The notes under the pieces are model-generated. The model saw only the letters and a program-made list of their open reading frames with translations, had not been told where the DNA came from and did no database searches. A stretch of DNA of 64,000 nt, taken from assembly GCA_028278205.1 (NCBI GenBank), contig JANQES010000098.1:1-64000 (forward strand), in the 5' to 3' direction. Positions 1 through 8,927 of this stretch are shown here, piece by piece. The position numbers and the translations under genes were made by a program. The stretch's first letter is position 1. Every line of letters starts with the position of its first letter. The stretch comes from Rhodothermales bacterium. GTDB taxonomy: Bacteria > Bacteroidota > Rhodothermia > Rhodothermales > Bin80.

Positions 1-72
1 GTGGAGGAAGCAGAGGGTCGAAAGGATGATGCCCGTCGCGTCGAGTGGAGGGCGGGTGATACTGGTGGTCAT
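1..72 (-). CDS. MerC-like membrane protein, first 24 codons only
   Basis: Only the start of this minus-strand gene is inside the window. The frame opens with an ATG at 72 and reads through LDATGIILSTLCFLH to base 1 without a stop. That string resembles the first membrane helix of MerC-domain proteins, which carry a small-residue helix ending in a cysteine-histidine pair. A GGAG lies about 9 bases upstream of the ATG. It is the last gene of a minus-strand run beginning near 5308 that contains other likely metal-related genes. The family call rests on 24 residues and could be wrong; the reading frame itself is well supported. Confidence 0.5.
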   Translation of the reverse strand, partial: MTTSITRPPLDATGIILSTLCFLH

Positions 73-123
73 GAGGATTACTCCGTTGAGGTTAAGAGAT
101 GATCAAAATCGGCATTGGGGCTG

Positions 124-2544
124 CTAATCGTGGCGCAAGGCGGTAACTGGATTGACCCGTGCGGCGCGAAGCGCCGGGACGAGCGCTGCCAGCAGCGCCA
201 CCGTCGTCAACAGCACCGGGGCGGCCAGGAAGATCACCGGATCAGTTGCGCTGACCTCGTACAGTAGACTCTCCAGCGCGGGCGAGAGGCTGGCGGCGGC
301 GAGCACACCCAGGCCCACGCCGATGGCGGCCAGTGTGGCCACTTCGCGCAGAACGAGGGCGAGCACCTCGTGCTGGAGGGCACCCAGGGCTTTGCGGACG
401 CCGATTTCGCGGGTTCGGCGGCTCACGGCGTAGGACATCACACCGAAGATGCCCACGGCTGCCAGCACCGCCGCCAGGATCCCGAAAACCATGAACAAGG
501 TGCTCGTGAAGGTGCGCTGCCAGACCTTGTCCGCTATCCGATCTTCCAGGCTCGAAACGTCGAAGATGGATTGCTCCGGATCGGCGTTGAGGACGATCTG
601 GGCGGCGGTCTCGGCCAGGTGCATCGGCGGCACTGTCGTTCGAGCGATCACGTACCGCGTCCGATTCAAGGTCTGCACCGAGGGCACATAGATGTCCAGG
701 GCCGCGGCATCGGCCAGGTCGCTGTGCCGCACGGTGCCAACCACGCCAATGATGCGGAGCCAGGATGCCTCGCCGGTTGGGCTGCCCAGCTTGATTTGTT
801 GCCCCAGCGCATCTCCCTCCGGCCAGTAGCGCTCGGCCATCCGCTGGTTGATCACTGCAACCTGGACGGAATCGAGGCCTTCGAAATCCTGAAAGGCTTG
901 CCCGCGCAACACGGGGATCTGCATCCCCTCGAAATAGCCGTGGCTGACGTGCTGGAGGTTCGCCAGCGGGTTTTCCAGGTGCTGCTCGATGCTTTGTCCG
1001 CTGAGGGTGAACGTCGTGCGTTCTTCGGCCTCGCGGCCCGACATCGGCAGGTTGTTGTTCGTGGCAGCCGCCGCTACACCGGGGGTCGCTTCGAGGTCGC
1101 GCACGACGCGGTCGAAGAAGGCCCGCGTCCTGGCGTCCTGCCTGCTGTAGGTGCGCCATGGCAAGGCCACACGGAAGGTGAGCACGCGCTCGGCCTCGAA
1201 GCCGAGCTCGACCTGCTGCAAGCGGGTAACGCTTTTGACGACGAGCCCCGCGCCGATCAGCACGACGACGGCCAGCGCGATCTCGGCGCTGACGAGCCCG
1301 CCCCGCATGCGCCGTTGACGCCGGCTCCCCGTCGCCCCACGCCCGGCTTTGAGCACCTGGCTCATGTCGAGCTTCGACGTTTGTACTGCGGGCATCAACC
1401 CCGCCGCGACGCCCGCCAGCATGGCCACCGTGAATGTGAACAGCAGCACAGGTACGTCGATCTCAACCGTCATCCAGTGCGGCATCTCCACGCGCACCAT
1501 CTCGGCCAGGACCGCCACACCGCCCACGGCCAACAGCAAACCGAGGACTCCGCCCAGCAAGGCCAGCACCACGCTCTCGGTCAGGAGTTGCCGGATCAGC
1601 CGGCTGCGCCCTGCCCCGAGCACGGCGCGTACTCCTATTTCTTTCTTTCGATAGACGGCCCGCGCCAGAAGCAAGTTGACCACGTTCACACACACGATCA
1701 GCAACACCAACCCCACCGCCCCGAACAGCAAGAGCAGATAGGGACGCACATCGCCGCGATAGATTTCATCCAGCGGGATCAGGTCCAGGCTCGTGCCCTG
1801 GTAGATTTCAGGGAAATCGCGCTTCAGCCGGGCATCGAAAGCCCGAAGCTCGGTGCGGGCCTCGGCGAGAGAAACACCCGGTTTCAAGCGAGCGAGACCA
1901 TAATCCCACCGCCAATCCCGCCGCACAGGCGAGTCGTTGTTGATCACGATGGACCGAAACACGTCGATGCTGGTCGGAAAGTCGAAACCGGCGGCAGCGA
2001 TCCCGAAAACGTCGTAGGCGGGATGGCCGTCCATGGTGATCTGCCGCCCGACGATGTCCGGATCGCCGCCGTAGCGCCGCTGCCAGAAGTCGTAGCTCAG
2101 CACGACCCCGAAGCTGCGCCGCTGGTCGTAGGCGTCCGGCCACGTTTGGCCGAGGTGCAAGGGCACCCCAAGCACTTCGAACAGGTTACGAGACGTGATG
2201 GTAGCGGGGATTTCCTCCGGAGGCCGCCCGTCGCCGCTGATGTTGTACTGCGGTCCGGTGCGATAGAGGGCGATACCCGCGAAGCTGGCAAGTTGCTCGC
2301 GCATGTCCTGCGCCTCCCGCATCGAGATGCCGTCGACCTCGCCGCCGCGCAGGGAGTGGATGCGCACGAGCCGGTTCGGCTCATGATACGGTAGCGGACG
2401 CAGCAGAACGGCGTTGACGAAGCTGAAAATGGCGGTGTTCGCGCCGATGCCCAAGCCTAGCGTGACGATCACTACCAGCGTTACGCCAGGGTGTTTGGCG
2501 AGCATCCGTAGCGCAAATCGGAAGTCTTTCAGCAGCAGGTCCAT
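124..2544 (-). CDS. ABC transporter permease, FtsX/MacB type (ADOP family)
   Basis: This 806-residue inner-membrane protein has the layout of the acidobacterial duplicated orphan permeases. There is an N-terminal helix (about residues 20-45, GLGIGANTAIFSFVNAVLL), a MacB-like periplasmic domain, an FtsX helix block near 270-400, a second periplasmic domain, and a second FtsX block near the C-terminus (SRRTREIGVRKALGA, ending PVTALRHD). The start at 2544 is preferred over an upstream ATG at 2622 because GAGGG precedes it and homologues begin with MDLLLKDFRFALR. It starts 10 bp after the FAD oxidoreductase stop, so the two are probably co-transcribed. No intact partner ATPase is nearby, only a short ABC-ATPase remnant at 4507-4635. 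The substrate is unknown. Confidence 0.9.
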   Translation of the reverse strand: MDLLLKDFRFALRMLAKHPGVTLVVIVTLGLGIGANTAIFSFVNAVLLRPLPYHEPNRLVRIHSLRGGEVDGISMREAQDMREQLASFAGIALYRTGPQYNISGDGRPPEEIPATITSRNLFEVLGVPLHLGQTWPDAYDQRRSFGVVLSYDFWQRRYGGDPDIVGRQITMDGHPAYDVFGIAAAGFDFPTSIDVFRSIVINNDSPVRRDWRWDYGLARLKPGVSLAEARTELRAFDARLKRDFPEIYQGTSLDLIPLDEIYRGDVRPYLLLLFGAVGLVLLIVCVNVVNLLLARAVYRKKEIGVRAVLGAGRSRLIRQLLTESVVLALLGGVLGLLLAVGGVAVLAEMVRVEMPHWMTVEIDVPVLLFTFTVAMLAGVAAGLMPAVQTSKLDMSQVLKAGRGATGSRRQRRMRGGLVSAEIALAVVVLIGAGLVVKSVTRLQQVELGFEAERVLTFRVALPWRTYSRQDARTRAFFDRVVRDLEATPGVAAAATNNNLPMSGREAEERTTFTLSGQSIEQHLENPLANLQHVSHGYFEGMQIPVLRGQAFQDFEGLDSVQVAVINQRMAERYWPEGDALGQQIKLGSPTGEASWLRIIGVVGTVRHSDLADAAALDIYVPSVQTLNRTRYVIARTTVPPMHLAETAAQIVLNADPEQSIFDVSSLEDRIADKVWQRTFTSTLFMVFGILAAVLAAVGIFGVMSYAVSRRTREIGVRKALGALQHEVLALVLREVATLAAIGVGLGVLAAASLSPALESLLYEVSATDPVIFLAAPVLLTTVALLAALVPALRAARVNPVTALRHD

Positions 2545-2554
2545 GCCTTTTCCC

Positions 2555-3829
2555 TCAAAACATCTCTTCCTGAAGCCTGAACACCTCATCGAATTCCGGA
2601 TCTCCTTCTCCTTCCAGAACACGTCGGGCTATGTATTCACCGAGACCAGGACCGTGTTTGAACCCATGCCCTGACCCCCCACCCACGATCCAGACATTGT
2701 TGTAATCGGGGTGCGTATCGACGATAAAGTGGCTGTCGATGCTGTTCGTAACCTGGCACACCCGGCTCTCTGTGATGGGCTGCCCCCGCAACGCAGGAAA
2801 ACGTTCGTTCACGAAATCATGGGCGCGTTTTGCGCTGTAGGGATTAACGATCCGCTCATCGGTGTCGGGATCCAGGGCATTGTAATCGGGATAGGGTGCG
2901 ACTTTGAGGCCTCGTCCATCGATCACTGGAAACCCGTAGTATCCGGTCCCTTGAAAACTCCATTCCGGCAGATTCGGGAAGCTGAAACGACTATCGCCGG
3001 GCGGCGTACCGAAGAAGAATACGTCCCGGCGCTGCACCTGTAACCTTTTTCCGAGCAGTTCCGGGAAGAGCTTTGGCAACCAGGGGCCGCACGCAAATAC
3101 AAAATGTTGCGCACTTATGGGTTCTGCATTCGACAGCACGACCTCTTCGAGCCGGCTCCCGTTCGTCTTGCCGGGACGGGCATGCCCTGTTTGCAGCTTA
3201 CCCGCATTGTTTACGAAAGCCCGGGCTACACACTGGCACGCCTCTCGCGCCCGAATCGTACTACCTCCTGCTCCTCCGCTATTGAATAGTCCAATGCCGA
3301 ATCCTTCGTAGTTCAACTGTGGCCAGCGGTACTGTAATTCTTCAATCTCCAGCAATTCCACATCCGTAATCCCTGCTTTTTCCATGTATTGTTTTCGCTC
3401 CAACGCCACGGATCTCATGGCGTCAGGCCCCAGCGCCAGCCGGCCCGTAGGCAGTATGAGTTCTTCGCCCCAGGCCTCCTGCCAGTGAACCCAGTTTTTA
3501 TACGCTAATCCGGCCAGACGCGCGTATACGGTTCGTTCTCCGGCATCCGACTGCATCAATCGGGTTTCTCCACCCGAGCTCGAACGAGAATTTCCCGGAC
3601 CGTACGCATCAACCAGCGTCACCGAGGCACCCATTTCTCTCAAATAGAAGGCCGTCCATCCTCCGAAGGCACCGGCTCCAACAACAACAACCTCCGTCGA
3701 AGCATGTCTAGAACCAATAGCTGGATTGTGTGAGCCTTTAGAAGGAGTTGCGAGCGTTTCAGGGTGAAGCATGGCAAGCCCTATCCCGGCAGCGGTAGAG
3801 TGTATGAAGTCCCTGCGTTTCATGGCCAT
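2555..3829 (-). CDS. Tat-exported FAD-dependent oxidoreductase (sarcosine oxidase-like)
   Basis: A DAO-family flavoprotein of about 424 residues. The N-terminus MAMKRRDFIHSTAAG is a twin-arginine signal, so the enzyme should be exported folded with its FAD. The dinucleotide fold follows (GAGAFGG, about 51-57), then ETRLMQSDAG, as in monomeric sarcosine or N-methyltryptophan oxidases. VCQVTNSIDSHFIVD near 357-371 aligns with the segment that holds the covalent-flavin cysteine in those enzymes, and GSGHGFKHGPG near the end closes the flavin site. The substrate is probably a secondary amine or amino acid, which is inference. The frame extends upstream to 4009, but that part overlaps DUF3299 and precedes the Tat signal. 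The start is 3829 or 3823. It lies between DUF3299 and the ABC permease on the same strand. Confidence 0.88.
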   Translation of the reverse strand: MAMKRRDFIHSTAAGIGLAMLHPETLATPSKGSHNPAIGSRHASTEVVVVGAGAFGGWTAFYLREMGASVTLVDAYGPGNSRSSSGGETRLMQSDAGERTVYARLAGLAYKNWVHWQEAWGEELILPTGRLALGPDAMRSVALERKQYMEKAGITDVELLEIEELQYRWPQLNYEGFGIGLFNSGGAGGSTIRAREACQCVARAFVNNAGKLQTGHARPGKTNGSRLEEVVLSNAEPISAQHFVFACGPWLPKLFPELLGKRLQVQRRDVFFFGTPPGDSRFSFPNLPEWSFQGTGYYGFPVIDGRGLKVAPYPDYNALDPDTDERIVNPYSAKRAHDFVNERFPALRGQPITESRVCQVTNSIDSHFIVDTHPDYNNVWIVGGGSGHGFKHGPGLGEYIARRVLEGEGDPEFDEVFRLQEEMF

Positions 3830-3896
3830 TGGCTGTCTTGTTGACGTTAGTGGGGGATAGGGATTGATGGACGAGAGGGCGCCGTGGGCCAGCGTC

Positions 3897-4439
3897 TCAG
3901 CGAACAGGCTGGGCATCGACCATGCGATAGAGCAGACCATAGGGATCCTCTCGGAGGACTTCGAGCTTGCCTTCGACCTCAATGGTGTCGTAGGTGAAGG
4001 CCACGCCACGCTGGGCTTTGACCTCTATGACCGAGTTGGGGCCGCCCGGCAGGTGAAAGTAGCAGCCATCGCCCGGCCAGGCGCTAACGAGAAAGTGGGT
4101 CTGTTCCTCCTCATAGCCGAGGGGAATCATGTAACCGGAGACCCGGACCGTTTTTTGGTCGAGCTTCTGGATGTCCTGGGCAAACTGGGGAAGCCATTGC
4201 TTGCCTTCGGGGGTATCGATTTCCTCGTACTCGACCTGCATGAGGGTTTGCCAGAAGGCATCCGGATGGATGGCATCCGGATCCCTCGTGACGTGTTGCG
4301 GCCCCAGGTACGCCATCAGGATCAGGTAAGCGACAAACACTTTGAAGGTGATTGCTGCGGGGAACCAGGGGCGTTTCCAGACGCGTCTCGCCGGTTTGCC
4401 CGCCTCTTGCGACGGAGGCTGTGCGGATGAATCAGGCAT
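3897..4439 (-). CDS. DUF3299 domain protein
   Basis: A 180-residue protein with one N-terminal membrane helix (about 27-45, FPAAITFKVFVAYLILMAYLG) and a domain resembling DUF3299, with VRVSGYMIPLGYEEEQ and a central block around DGCYFHLPGGPNS. The function is unknown. From memory, DUF3299 genes often sit beside DUF2796 proteins and an FtsX-type ABC transporter in zinc-related clusters, and remnants of such a transporter lie immediately upstream. GAGGTG precedes the ATG at 4439. The ATG overlaps the stop of an upstream residual frame (TGATG), a sign of former translational coupling. A periplasm-facing or anchored location is likely. Confidence 0.8.
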   Translation of the reverse strand: MPDSSAQPPSQEAGKPARRVWKRPWFPAAITFKVFVAYLILMAYLGPQHVTRDPDAIHPDAFWQTLMQVEYEEIDTPEGKQWLPQFAQDIQKLDQKTVRVSGYMIPLGYEEEQTHFLVSAWPGDGCYFHLPGGPNSVIEVKAQRGVAFTYDTIEVEGKLEVLREDPYGLLYRMVDAQPVR

Positions 4440-4635
4440 CAGGGCACCTCACATTTAAAAGCGTTTTGCCAGTTGAATTCGACCGCCTTCGCTGCTTTGA
4501 CCTCCATCAACGCCTGGGGCCTCCGGGCATACAGAAAGAACAACCCGTCGAGGGAAAGGCGCTGAGAATGAAGTGTGGCAGATCAAGCACCACCTGCCGC
4601 CCATATCGATGACGTATCCGGTCGAGTTGAAACAT
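4439..4635 (-). pseudogene. remnant: ABC-ATPase N-terminus joined to the tail of another gene
   Basis: From an ATG at 4635 the minus strand encodes 42 residues. The first 26 (MFQLDRIRHRYGRQVVLDLP, then HFILSA) look like the first strand of an ABC-transporter ATPase just ahead of the Walker A motif. The motif never comes: the reading changes character and stops at 4507. From about 4564 a second frame (QRLSLDGLFFLYARR, ending NAFKCEVP) runs to a TGA that overlaps the DUF3299 start as TGATG. The simplest reading is an internal deletion that removed most of an ATPase gene and its neighbour and fused what was left. The tail is not recognised. Confidence 0.55.
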
Positions 4636-4771
4636 GACTCGCGCCATCCCGCTGTGAAGAACTAGCAAACAGCGGTGGGCAACAACCAGAACCCCTGAAA
4701 CGCTTCCCTCAAGCGGGTAGCCTGCCCGGATGCAGATACGCCGGGCCGGAAGGATCCAGGATTATCTCAGG

Positions 4772-5101
4772 TCAAGCGGTCGTGGGAGGCGCGCGCGCAT
4801 CAGTAGGCGCGGAAAGAAGGGCATAAACGAGGTGAGGGGCCGACACGCTATGCTGCTGGGCAGCGTATGCGGGCGAAACTGAAATCGCTTCTAATTCGAC
4901 GCCGCCGAGCGTGGCAGCAAGCGCACACAGTTCACACCCCTCGCCTTCGAAAACAGGCGTATCGTGAGCATGCTCGGTTTCGTACGGGGTGTGGGGCTCC
5001 TGGGCAAAGTGCGAAATCGTATGCAACGACGGCGCTGCCAGGCCTGCAAGTATCAGCAGGCTCAACAGCGGCGAGATGATATGATGGCGAAGCGTTTGCA
5101 T
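4772..5101 (-). CDS. small secreted His/Cys protein
   Basis: A 109-residue protein with a hydrophobic N-terminal segment (about 8-25, ISPLLSLLILAGLAAPSL) that is a signal peptide or single helix. It is followed by a histidine- and acid-rich stretch (HTISHF, ETEHAHDTP) and a GCELCALAA motif with CxxC spacing near 56-64. The size, histidines and CELC motif recall small periplasmic DUF2946-like or metal-associated proteins, and the neighbours (MerC-like, DUF3299) fit. The C-terminus (SAPTDARAPPTTA) is low complexity. Metal binding is inferred. It is flanked on both sides by gene remnants on the same strand. Confidence 0.6.
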   Translation of the reverse strand: MQTLRHHIISPLLSLLILAGLAAPSLHTISHFAQEPHTPYETEHAHDTPVFEGEGCELCALAATLGGVELEAISVSPAYAAQQHSVSAPHLVYALLSAPTDARAPPTTA

Positions 5102-5185
5102 ACGTCGCGGGGAGGCATCGGTCGCTACGTACCCACGTTCCCTTTGTTTCTTGAATCCTGCCTGGCTCCCTTGGCTACCGGACCG

Positions 5186-5308
5186 AGCTACTGTATCTTG
5201 ACCGGGAAGGTGATGTCAACATCCGTCTCGTCGTTTTGATCCGTGCCGTTCTTCGGCCCCTCGTCGAAGTGGCTCAGGACGACTCGAAGTGTTCCAGAAT
5301 CTGATTCC
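5186..5308 (-). pseudogene. C-terminal remnant of a secreted FCB-group protein
   Basis: An in-frame stretch of 40 codons lies between a TAA (5309-5311) and a TAG (5186-5188) on the minus strand. It reads SDSGTLRVVLSHFDEGPKNG and then NDETDVDITFPVKIQ. The pattern L.V.L.H...G....ETD(V/I)(D/E)(V/I)TF.V.I is the usual C-terminal ending of a family of secreted proteins in Bacteroidota-like genomes. No start codon and no upstream continuation exist, so this is the end of a gene whose body has been lost. It adds to the evidence that this minus-strand cluster has been degraded. The remainder of 5309-5403 is the probable promoter region of the phosphatase gene. Confidence 0.5.
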
Positions 5309-5403
5309 GCTTACAAAACGGTAATGCCTCCATAACGCGCGACCGTAGAAAAAGGCCTACCTATAAAGGGAATCGCTGGACCTTACCAAACCTGCCTGCT
5401 GCT

Positions 5404-7311
5404 ATGAGACGCTTATCGTTTTTCTTCCTTCTGTTGGCCGCGCTCGTATCGGTCTCCTGGTTCTTCTGGGACAACGCGACGCTCGATCCGTCGCCCTTTC
5501 GGGTAGCCCCCTACTTGCAGTTCGGCACGGATAGCTCGATGGTCGTGATGTGGGAGACGGACCAGCCCGCCACGACCCAGGTCTATTACGGCGAGAGTCG
5601 ATACGGCGACGAGCAGCCCAACCTCACTCAGATAATGACGTTGGACGGCCAGCGGACGATGCACGAAGTTCCGCTCATAGGGCTGCAACCCGCCACCAAA
5701 TACTTCTGGCGCGCCGTCTCGACCACAGCCGACGGCGACACCCTCCAGAGCGAACCATCCACGTTTCGCACGACGGTTGGTACCTCCTCGGCGTTTGCCT
5801 TCGTGCTCTACGGCGACAGCCAGAACAACCCGGAGGTATGGGGCAAGGTGGCCCAACTGGGGTGGCAGGAACGGCCCAACTTCGCGCTGCTGGCCGGCGA
5901 CCTCGTAGACCGTGGCGGCAACCTCGACGACTGGCTCGTCGACTTTTTCCCGCCCGCCAACGTGCTCATGCGGCGCGTGCCGCTCTACACCGCGCTCGGC
6001 AACCACGAGGACGACCACGCGAACTACTACAAGTACATGCACAACCCGCCGCCCGAGTATTTCTACACGTTCTCCTACGGAAACGCGCAGTTTTTCATCG
6101 TCGATACCAACCGCGATGTCTCGGAGGGGTCGGAGCAGTACGAATGGCTCGAAGATGAACTGGCGCAATCGACGGCGACGTGGAAGTTTGTGATGCATCA
6201 CCATCCGCCGTATTCCTCTGAGGAAAACGACCACGGCAACAGTTGGGCGGGGTCGACGACCTACGGCACCAGCGCCCGCAACCTCGTGGCGCTCTACGAA
6301 GCGTACGGCGTCGACTTCTGCCTGTTCGGTCACGTCCATATGTATGAGCGTACCTGGCCGATCTTCGAGGGCCAACTGAACCAGCAAAACGGGGTTATCT
6401 ACATCAACTCAGGCGGCGCAGGCGGCGGACTGGAGGACTTCGCGCCGACGCGATCCTGGTTCTCAGCCAAGGTGAAGAGCACCCATCACTTTACGTACTT
6501 CGCCGTCCACGACGACCACCTCTTCTTCCAGGCTATCGACGAAAACGGCGTATTGTTTGATAGTTTCGAACTAACAAAAGACGCCGACCGCATCGCACGA
6601 GCCAGGGTCGTCAAGCCGCCCGCTCCGAAGCTCGCGCCCGGCGGTACGCTCTTTACCGACGACGTGACGGTGACGCTGAGTACGACGCTTGAGGATCTCA
6701 CGGTGCATTACACCCTCGATGGCAGCGAGCCCACCCCCGCCTCACCGCGCTATACGACGCCGATCCGCGTATCCCAAACCGCCACACTCAAAGCGATTGC
6801 GGTGACGGCGGACGGTCGCACGAGCCGCATTCGCACCGAACACTATACGCAGGCCACGCCCCAACCTGCGCAGAACCGCTCGGGCGCGAGACCGGGGCTC
6901 GTTGCGCACTACTATGAAGGCCGCTGGAACGTCTTACCCGACTTCGCGCAGCTAGTCCCCAAACACACCACGACGACGACCACCATCTCGCTGAATCCCG
7001 CCGAGCGCGAGGACGAGATCGGCTTGGTCTTCGAGGGCTACGTGAAAGTGCCCGAGACGGGCGTCTACACATTCTACACAGCCAGCGACGACGGGTCGCA
7101 GTTGTTCATCAACGGCGACGTCGTGGTCGACAACGACGGCTTACACGGCACGCAGACCGAGGCCGGGCAGGTGGCGTTGGAAGCCGGCCTCCACGCGTTG
7201 CGCGTCACGTTCTTCGAGCGCACGGGAGGCGAGTCGCTGACCGTCTCGTGGGCCGGGCCGGGCTTCGAAAAACAACACCTGCGAGGCGCAGCCCTTTTTC
7301 ACCTCCCGTGA
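5404..7311 (+). CDS. secreted purple-acid-phosphatase-like metallophosphoesterase with PA14 domain
   Basis: A 635-residue exported protein. The signal peptide or anchor is residues 1-22. A purple acid phosphatase N-terminal Fn3-like domain follows (about 28-125, with VVMWETDQP and LIGLQPATKYFWR). The metallophosphatase core spans about 130-390 and shows the dinuclear-metal ligands: GDSQ (D138), GDLVDRG (D166), GNHED (N200, H201), HHHPPY (265-270) and GHVHMYER (H310, H312). Next is a chitobiase-type C-terminal beta domain (about 412-480, TVHYTLDGSEPTP), then a PA14 domain (about 495-635, YTFYTASDDGSQLFING), which often binds carbohydrate. It probably cleaves phosphoesters outside the cytoplasm. 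It is a single-gene unit on the plus strand. The natural substrate cannot be told from sequence. Confidence 0.9.
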   Translation: MRRLSFFFLLLAALVSVSWFFWDNATLDPSPFRVAPYLQFGTDSSMVVMWETDQPATTQVYYGESRYGDEQPNLTQIMTLDGQRTMHEVPLIGLQPATKYFWRAVSTTADGDTLQSEPSTFRTTVGTSSAFAFVLYGDSQNNPEVWGKVAQLGWQERPNFALLAGDLVDRGGNLDDWLVDFFPPANVLMRRVPLYTALGNHEDDHANYYKYMHNPPPEYFYTFSYGNAQFFIVDTNRDVSEGSEQYEWLEDELAQSTATWKFVMHHHPPYSSEENDHGNSWAGSTTYGTSARNLVALYEAYGVDFCLFGHVHMYERTWPIFEGQLNQQNGVIYINSGGAGGGLEDFAPTRSWFSAKVKSTHHFTYFAVHDDHLFFQAIDENGVLFDSFELTKDADRIARARVVKPPAPKLAPGGTLFTDDVTVTLSTTLEDLTVHYTLDGSEPTPASPRYTTPIRVSQTATLKAIAVTADGRTSRIRTEHYTQATPQPAQNRSGARPGLVAHYYEGRWNVLPDFAQLVPKHTTTTTTISLNPAEREDEIGLVFEGYVKVPETGVYTFYTASDDGSQLFINGDVVVDNDGLHGTQTEAGQVALEAGLHALRVTFFERTGGESLTVSWAGPGFEKQHLRGAALFHLP

Positions 7312-7715
7312 GCGACATCCAGGCTGCCCTCCCTCGATTTTCTTTCTTAAGCCCGGCAGGTGCTCTACCGATGCTTCCTGCTTTCGTTTTTTCCTTCTCT
7401 CCGGCCCCGTCGGTGAGCGGCCTCCCAGGCGCCGAACGCTTCGAGGATGACGATTTCACAGGGGCCGTTCTCGATGCCATTGAACACCGACACAACCATA
7501 GATACGCCGCGCCCACACCTGGAAAACACGAATGACCTATCTGCGGAAACGCTCGACGGCTTGCATCGTCCGCTCGGCCTTCCTTCGATTTACAGCTCGC
7601 ATTCTGACTTTGACTTCCTCTGACTACCCCCTGTTTGCGAAAATGGGCCGTTTTGGGCGATAGCCCTCCGCTGACTGACGCTCACACCCCGATGCACGCC
7701 CCGCTCCCGGTACCG
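7312..7715. other. intergenic gap, no gene recognised
   Basis: About 400 bases between two genes that converge here. Only short open frames occur, none with recognisable features. A minus-strand stretch near 7380-7500 reads NGIENGPCEIVILEAFGAWE but has no supported start or family. The right end leads into the bidirectional terminator at 7716-7750. Confidence 0.5.
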
Positions 7716-7750
7716 AAAAGCGCCCAGAACGTTATGTTTTGGGCGCTTTT
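7716..7750. terminator. bidirectional intrinsic terminator
   Basis: A perfect 11-bp stem, AAAAGCGCCCA (7716-7726) with TGGGCGCTTTT (7740-7750), with a 13-base loop and A/T tracts on both sides. It sits 19 bases past the stop of the minus-strand phosphoesterase gene (7769) and could also end transcription from 5404-7311. Confidence 0.85.
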
Positions 7751-7768
7751 TTCTATTCGTGATCTCTG

Positions 7769-8851
7769 TTAGCGACCTACCATCGGCGTGCAGACTGCGC
7801 CGACTTCTCGCTCGTTCTCGTAATCCAATCCCAGAAACGCCGCCGTCGTCTTGGCTACTTGATTCTGATAGAACTGTCCTGCCGTCTTCACCTCGCCCAG
7901 CGGTTTCGTATCGGGGCCGAGCACGGCAAACCAGATGGCGTCGGCGCCTTCGATGTCGGTGCCGTGGCTCGTCCAGTCGTCGCCCTCGCCGCGTCCGTGG
8001 TCGGTGGTGATGAGAAACGTCGTTTTGCCGCGATACGCCTCGTCGGCCTGCGCCCAATCCCAGAGGGCCTTGATGAACGCGTCGGTTTGATGGGCAGACT
8101 TGAGATAGGCTTCGTAGTCGCCGTCGTGGGCAAAATCGTCGGTCTCGCCGTAGGCGATGTAGAGCAGGCGAGGACGATGCTTTTTGAGATATTCCACCGC
8201 GTAATGATGCGTGAAAGCATCGAGCCGGACGGTGGCCCAGGGGCTCGGCGTCTGCCCCTGCAATTCATTCAAAAAAAGCTCGCGCTCCGTCAAATCATCG
8301 CCTTGCGCGGTGCGAAAACCGGCGTTGACGGGGATGCCGCTGCGCTTTTCGTTGACGATGTAGGGGAAGACGTCCCACGATCCGAAAGCCGCCACCTTGC
8401 CCGCAAAGCCCGGCTGCTCGTGGACGAATTCGAGCACCGTCTTGTTGGGATTGTCGATTTTATCGTTGCTCTCGATGCGCTCGTCGGCGAAGCCGGTGAG
8501 GATCTCGTTGTAGCCGGGATAGGAAAACCAGTGGTTGTTGGTGACGTTGACGTGGTTGCCGTATGCACGGTTGCCGTAAAGCTGGCCGTCGCGAGCAATC
8601 ACGTTCCAGAAAAAAGGCATCAGCGTTTCGCGGCGCGTGCCCGGATCATCGTCCCAGAACTGTTCACGGAGGGCTTCGGGATGATCGACGTAGCGTTCGT
8701 CGCCGATCAGGAGGGCGTCGGCGCCGGTGTACAACTCTTGCCATCGCAGGCCGTCGAGGGTGATGAGGAAGACGTTTTCGGTCTTCATCGGCTGTGCGCA
8801 CGAGGCCAGCGGCACGAACGCAAGGAAGAGGATGAGGGTGATTCGCTTCAT
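7769..8851 (-). CDS. alkaline-phosphatase-superfamily lipoprotein
   Basis: A 360-residue protein with a lipoprotein signal (lipobox LASC, Cys18). The body has the alkaline phosphatase/phosphodiesterase superfamily layout: an opening metal-site strand FLITLDGLRWQE (about 32-43), a probable nucleophile segment WFSYPGYNEILTG near 107-119, YIAYGETDDFAHDGDYEAY carrying metal ligands, and FLITTDHGRG near the C-terminal third. It is probably a lipid-anchored phosphodiesterase, phosphatase or sulfatase-like hydrolase. The nucleophile is not securely assigned because the usual T or S context is altered. A terminator follows the stop, and a 76-base gap separates it from the VWA lipoprotein gene upstream on the same strand. 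Confidence 0.82.
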   Translation of the reverse strand: MKRITLILFLAFVPLASCAQPMKTENVFLITLDGLRWQELYTGADALLIGDERYVDHPEALREQFWDDDPGTRRETLMPFFWNVIARDGQLYGNRAYGNHVNVTNNHWFSYPGYNEILTGFADERIESNDKIDNPNKTVLEFVHEQPGFAGKVAAFGSWDVFPYIVNEKRSGIPVNAGFRTAQGDDLTERELFLNELQGQTPSPWATVRLDAFTHHYAVEYLKKHRPRLLYIAYGETDDFAHDGDYEAYLKSAHQTDAFIKALWDWAQADEAYRGKTTFLITTDHGRGEGDDWTSHGTDIEGADAIWFAVLGPDTKPLGEVKTAGQFYQNQVAKTTAAFLGLDYENEREVGAVCTPMVGR

Positions 8852-8927
8852 GGTTTGGGGGTAAGGGTTAACTCCTCAGTTAGATTTCTGTACAATCACG
8901 TTCTCTGTGATCGTATGTAAAAACCGA

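Noticed and set aside
4640..4771. possible cobalamin-type riboswitch
   Set aside because: GCGGGTAGCCTGCCCGGATGC looked suggestive, but the conserved core boxes could not be assembled on either strand.
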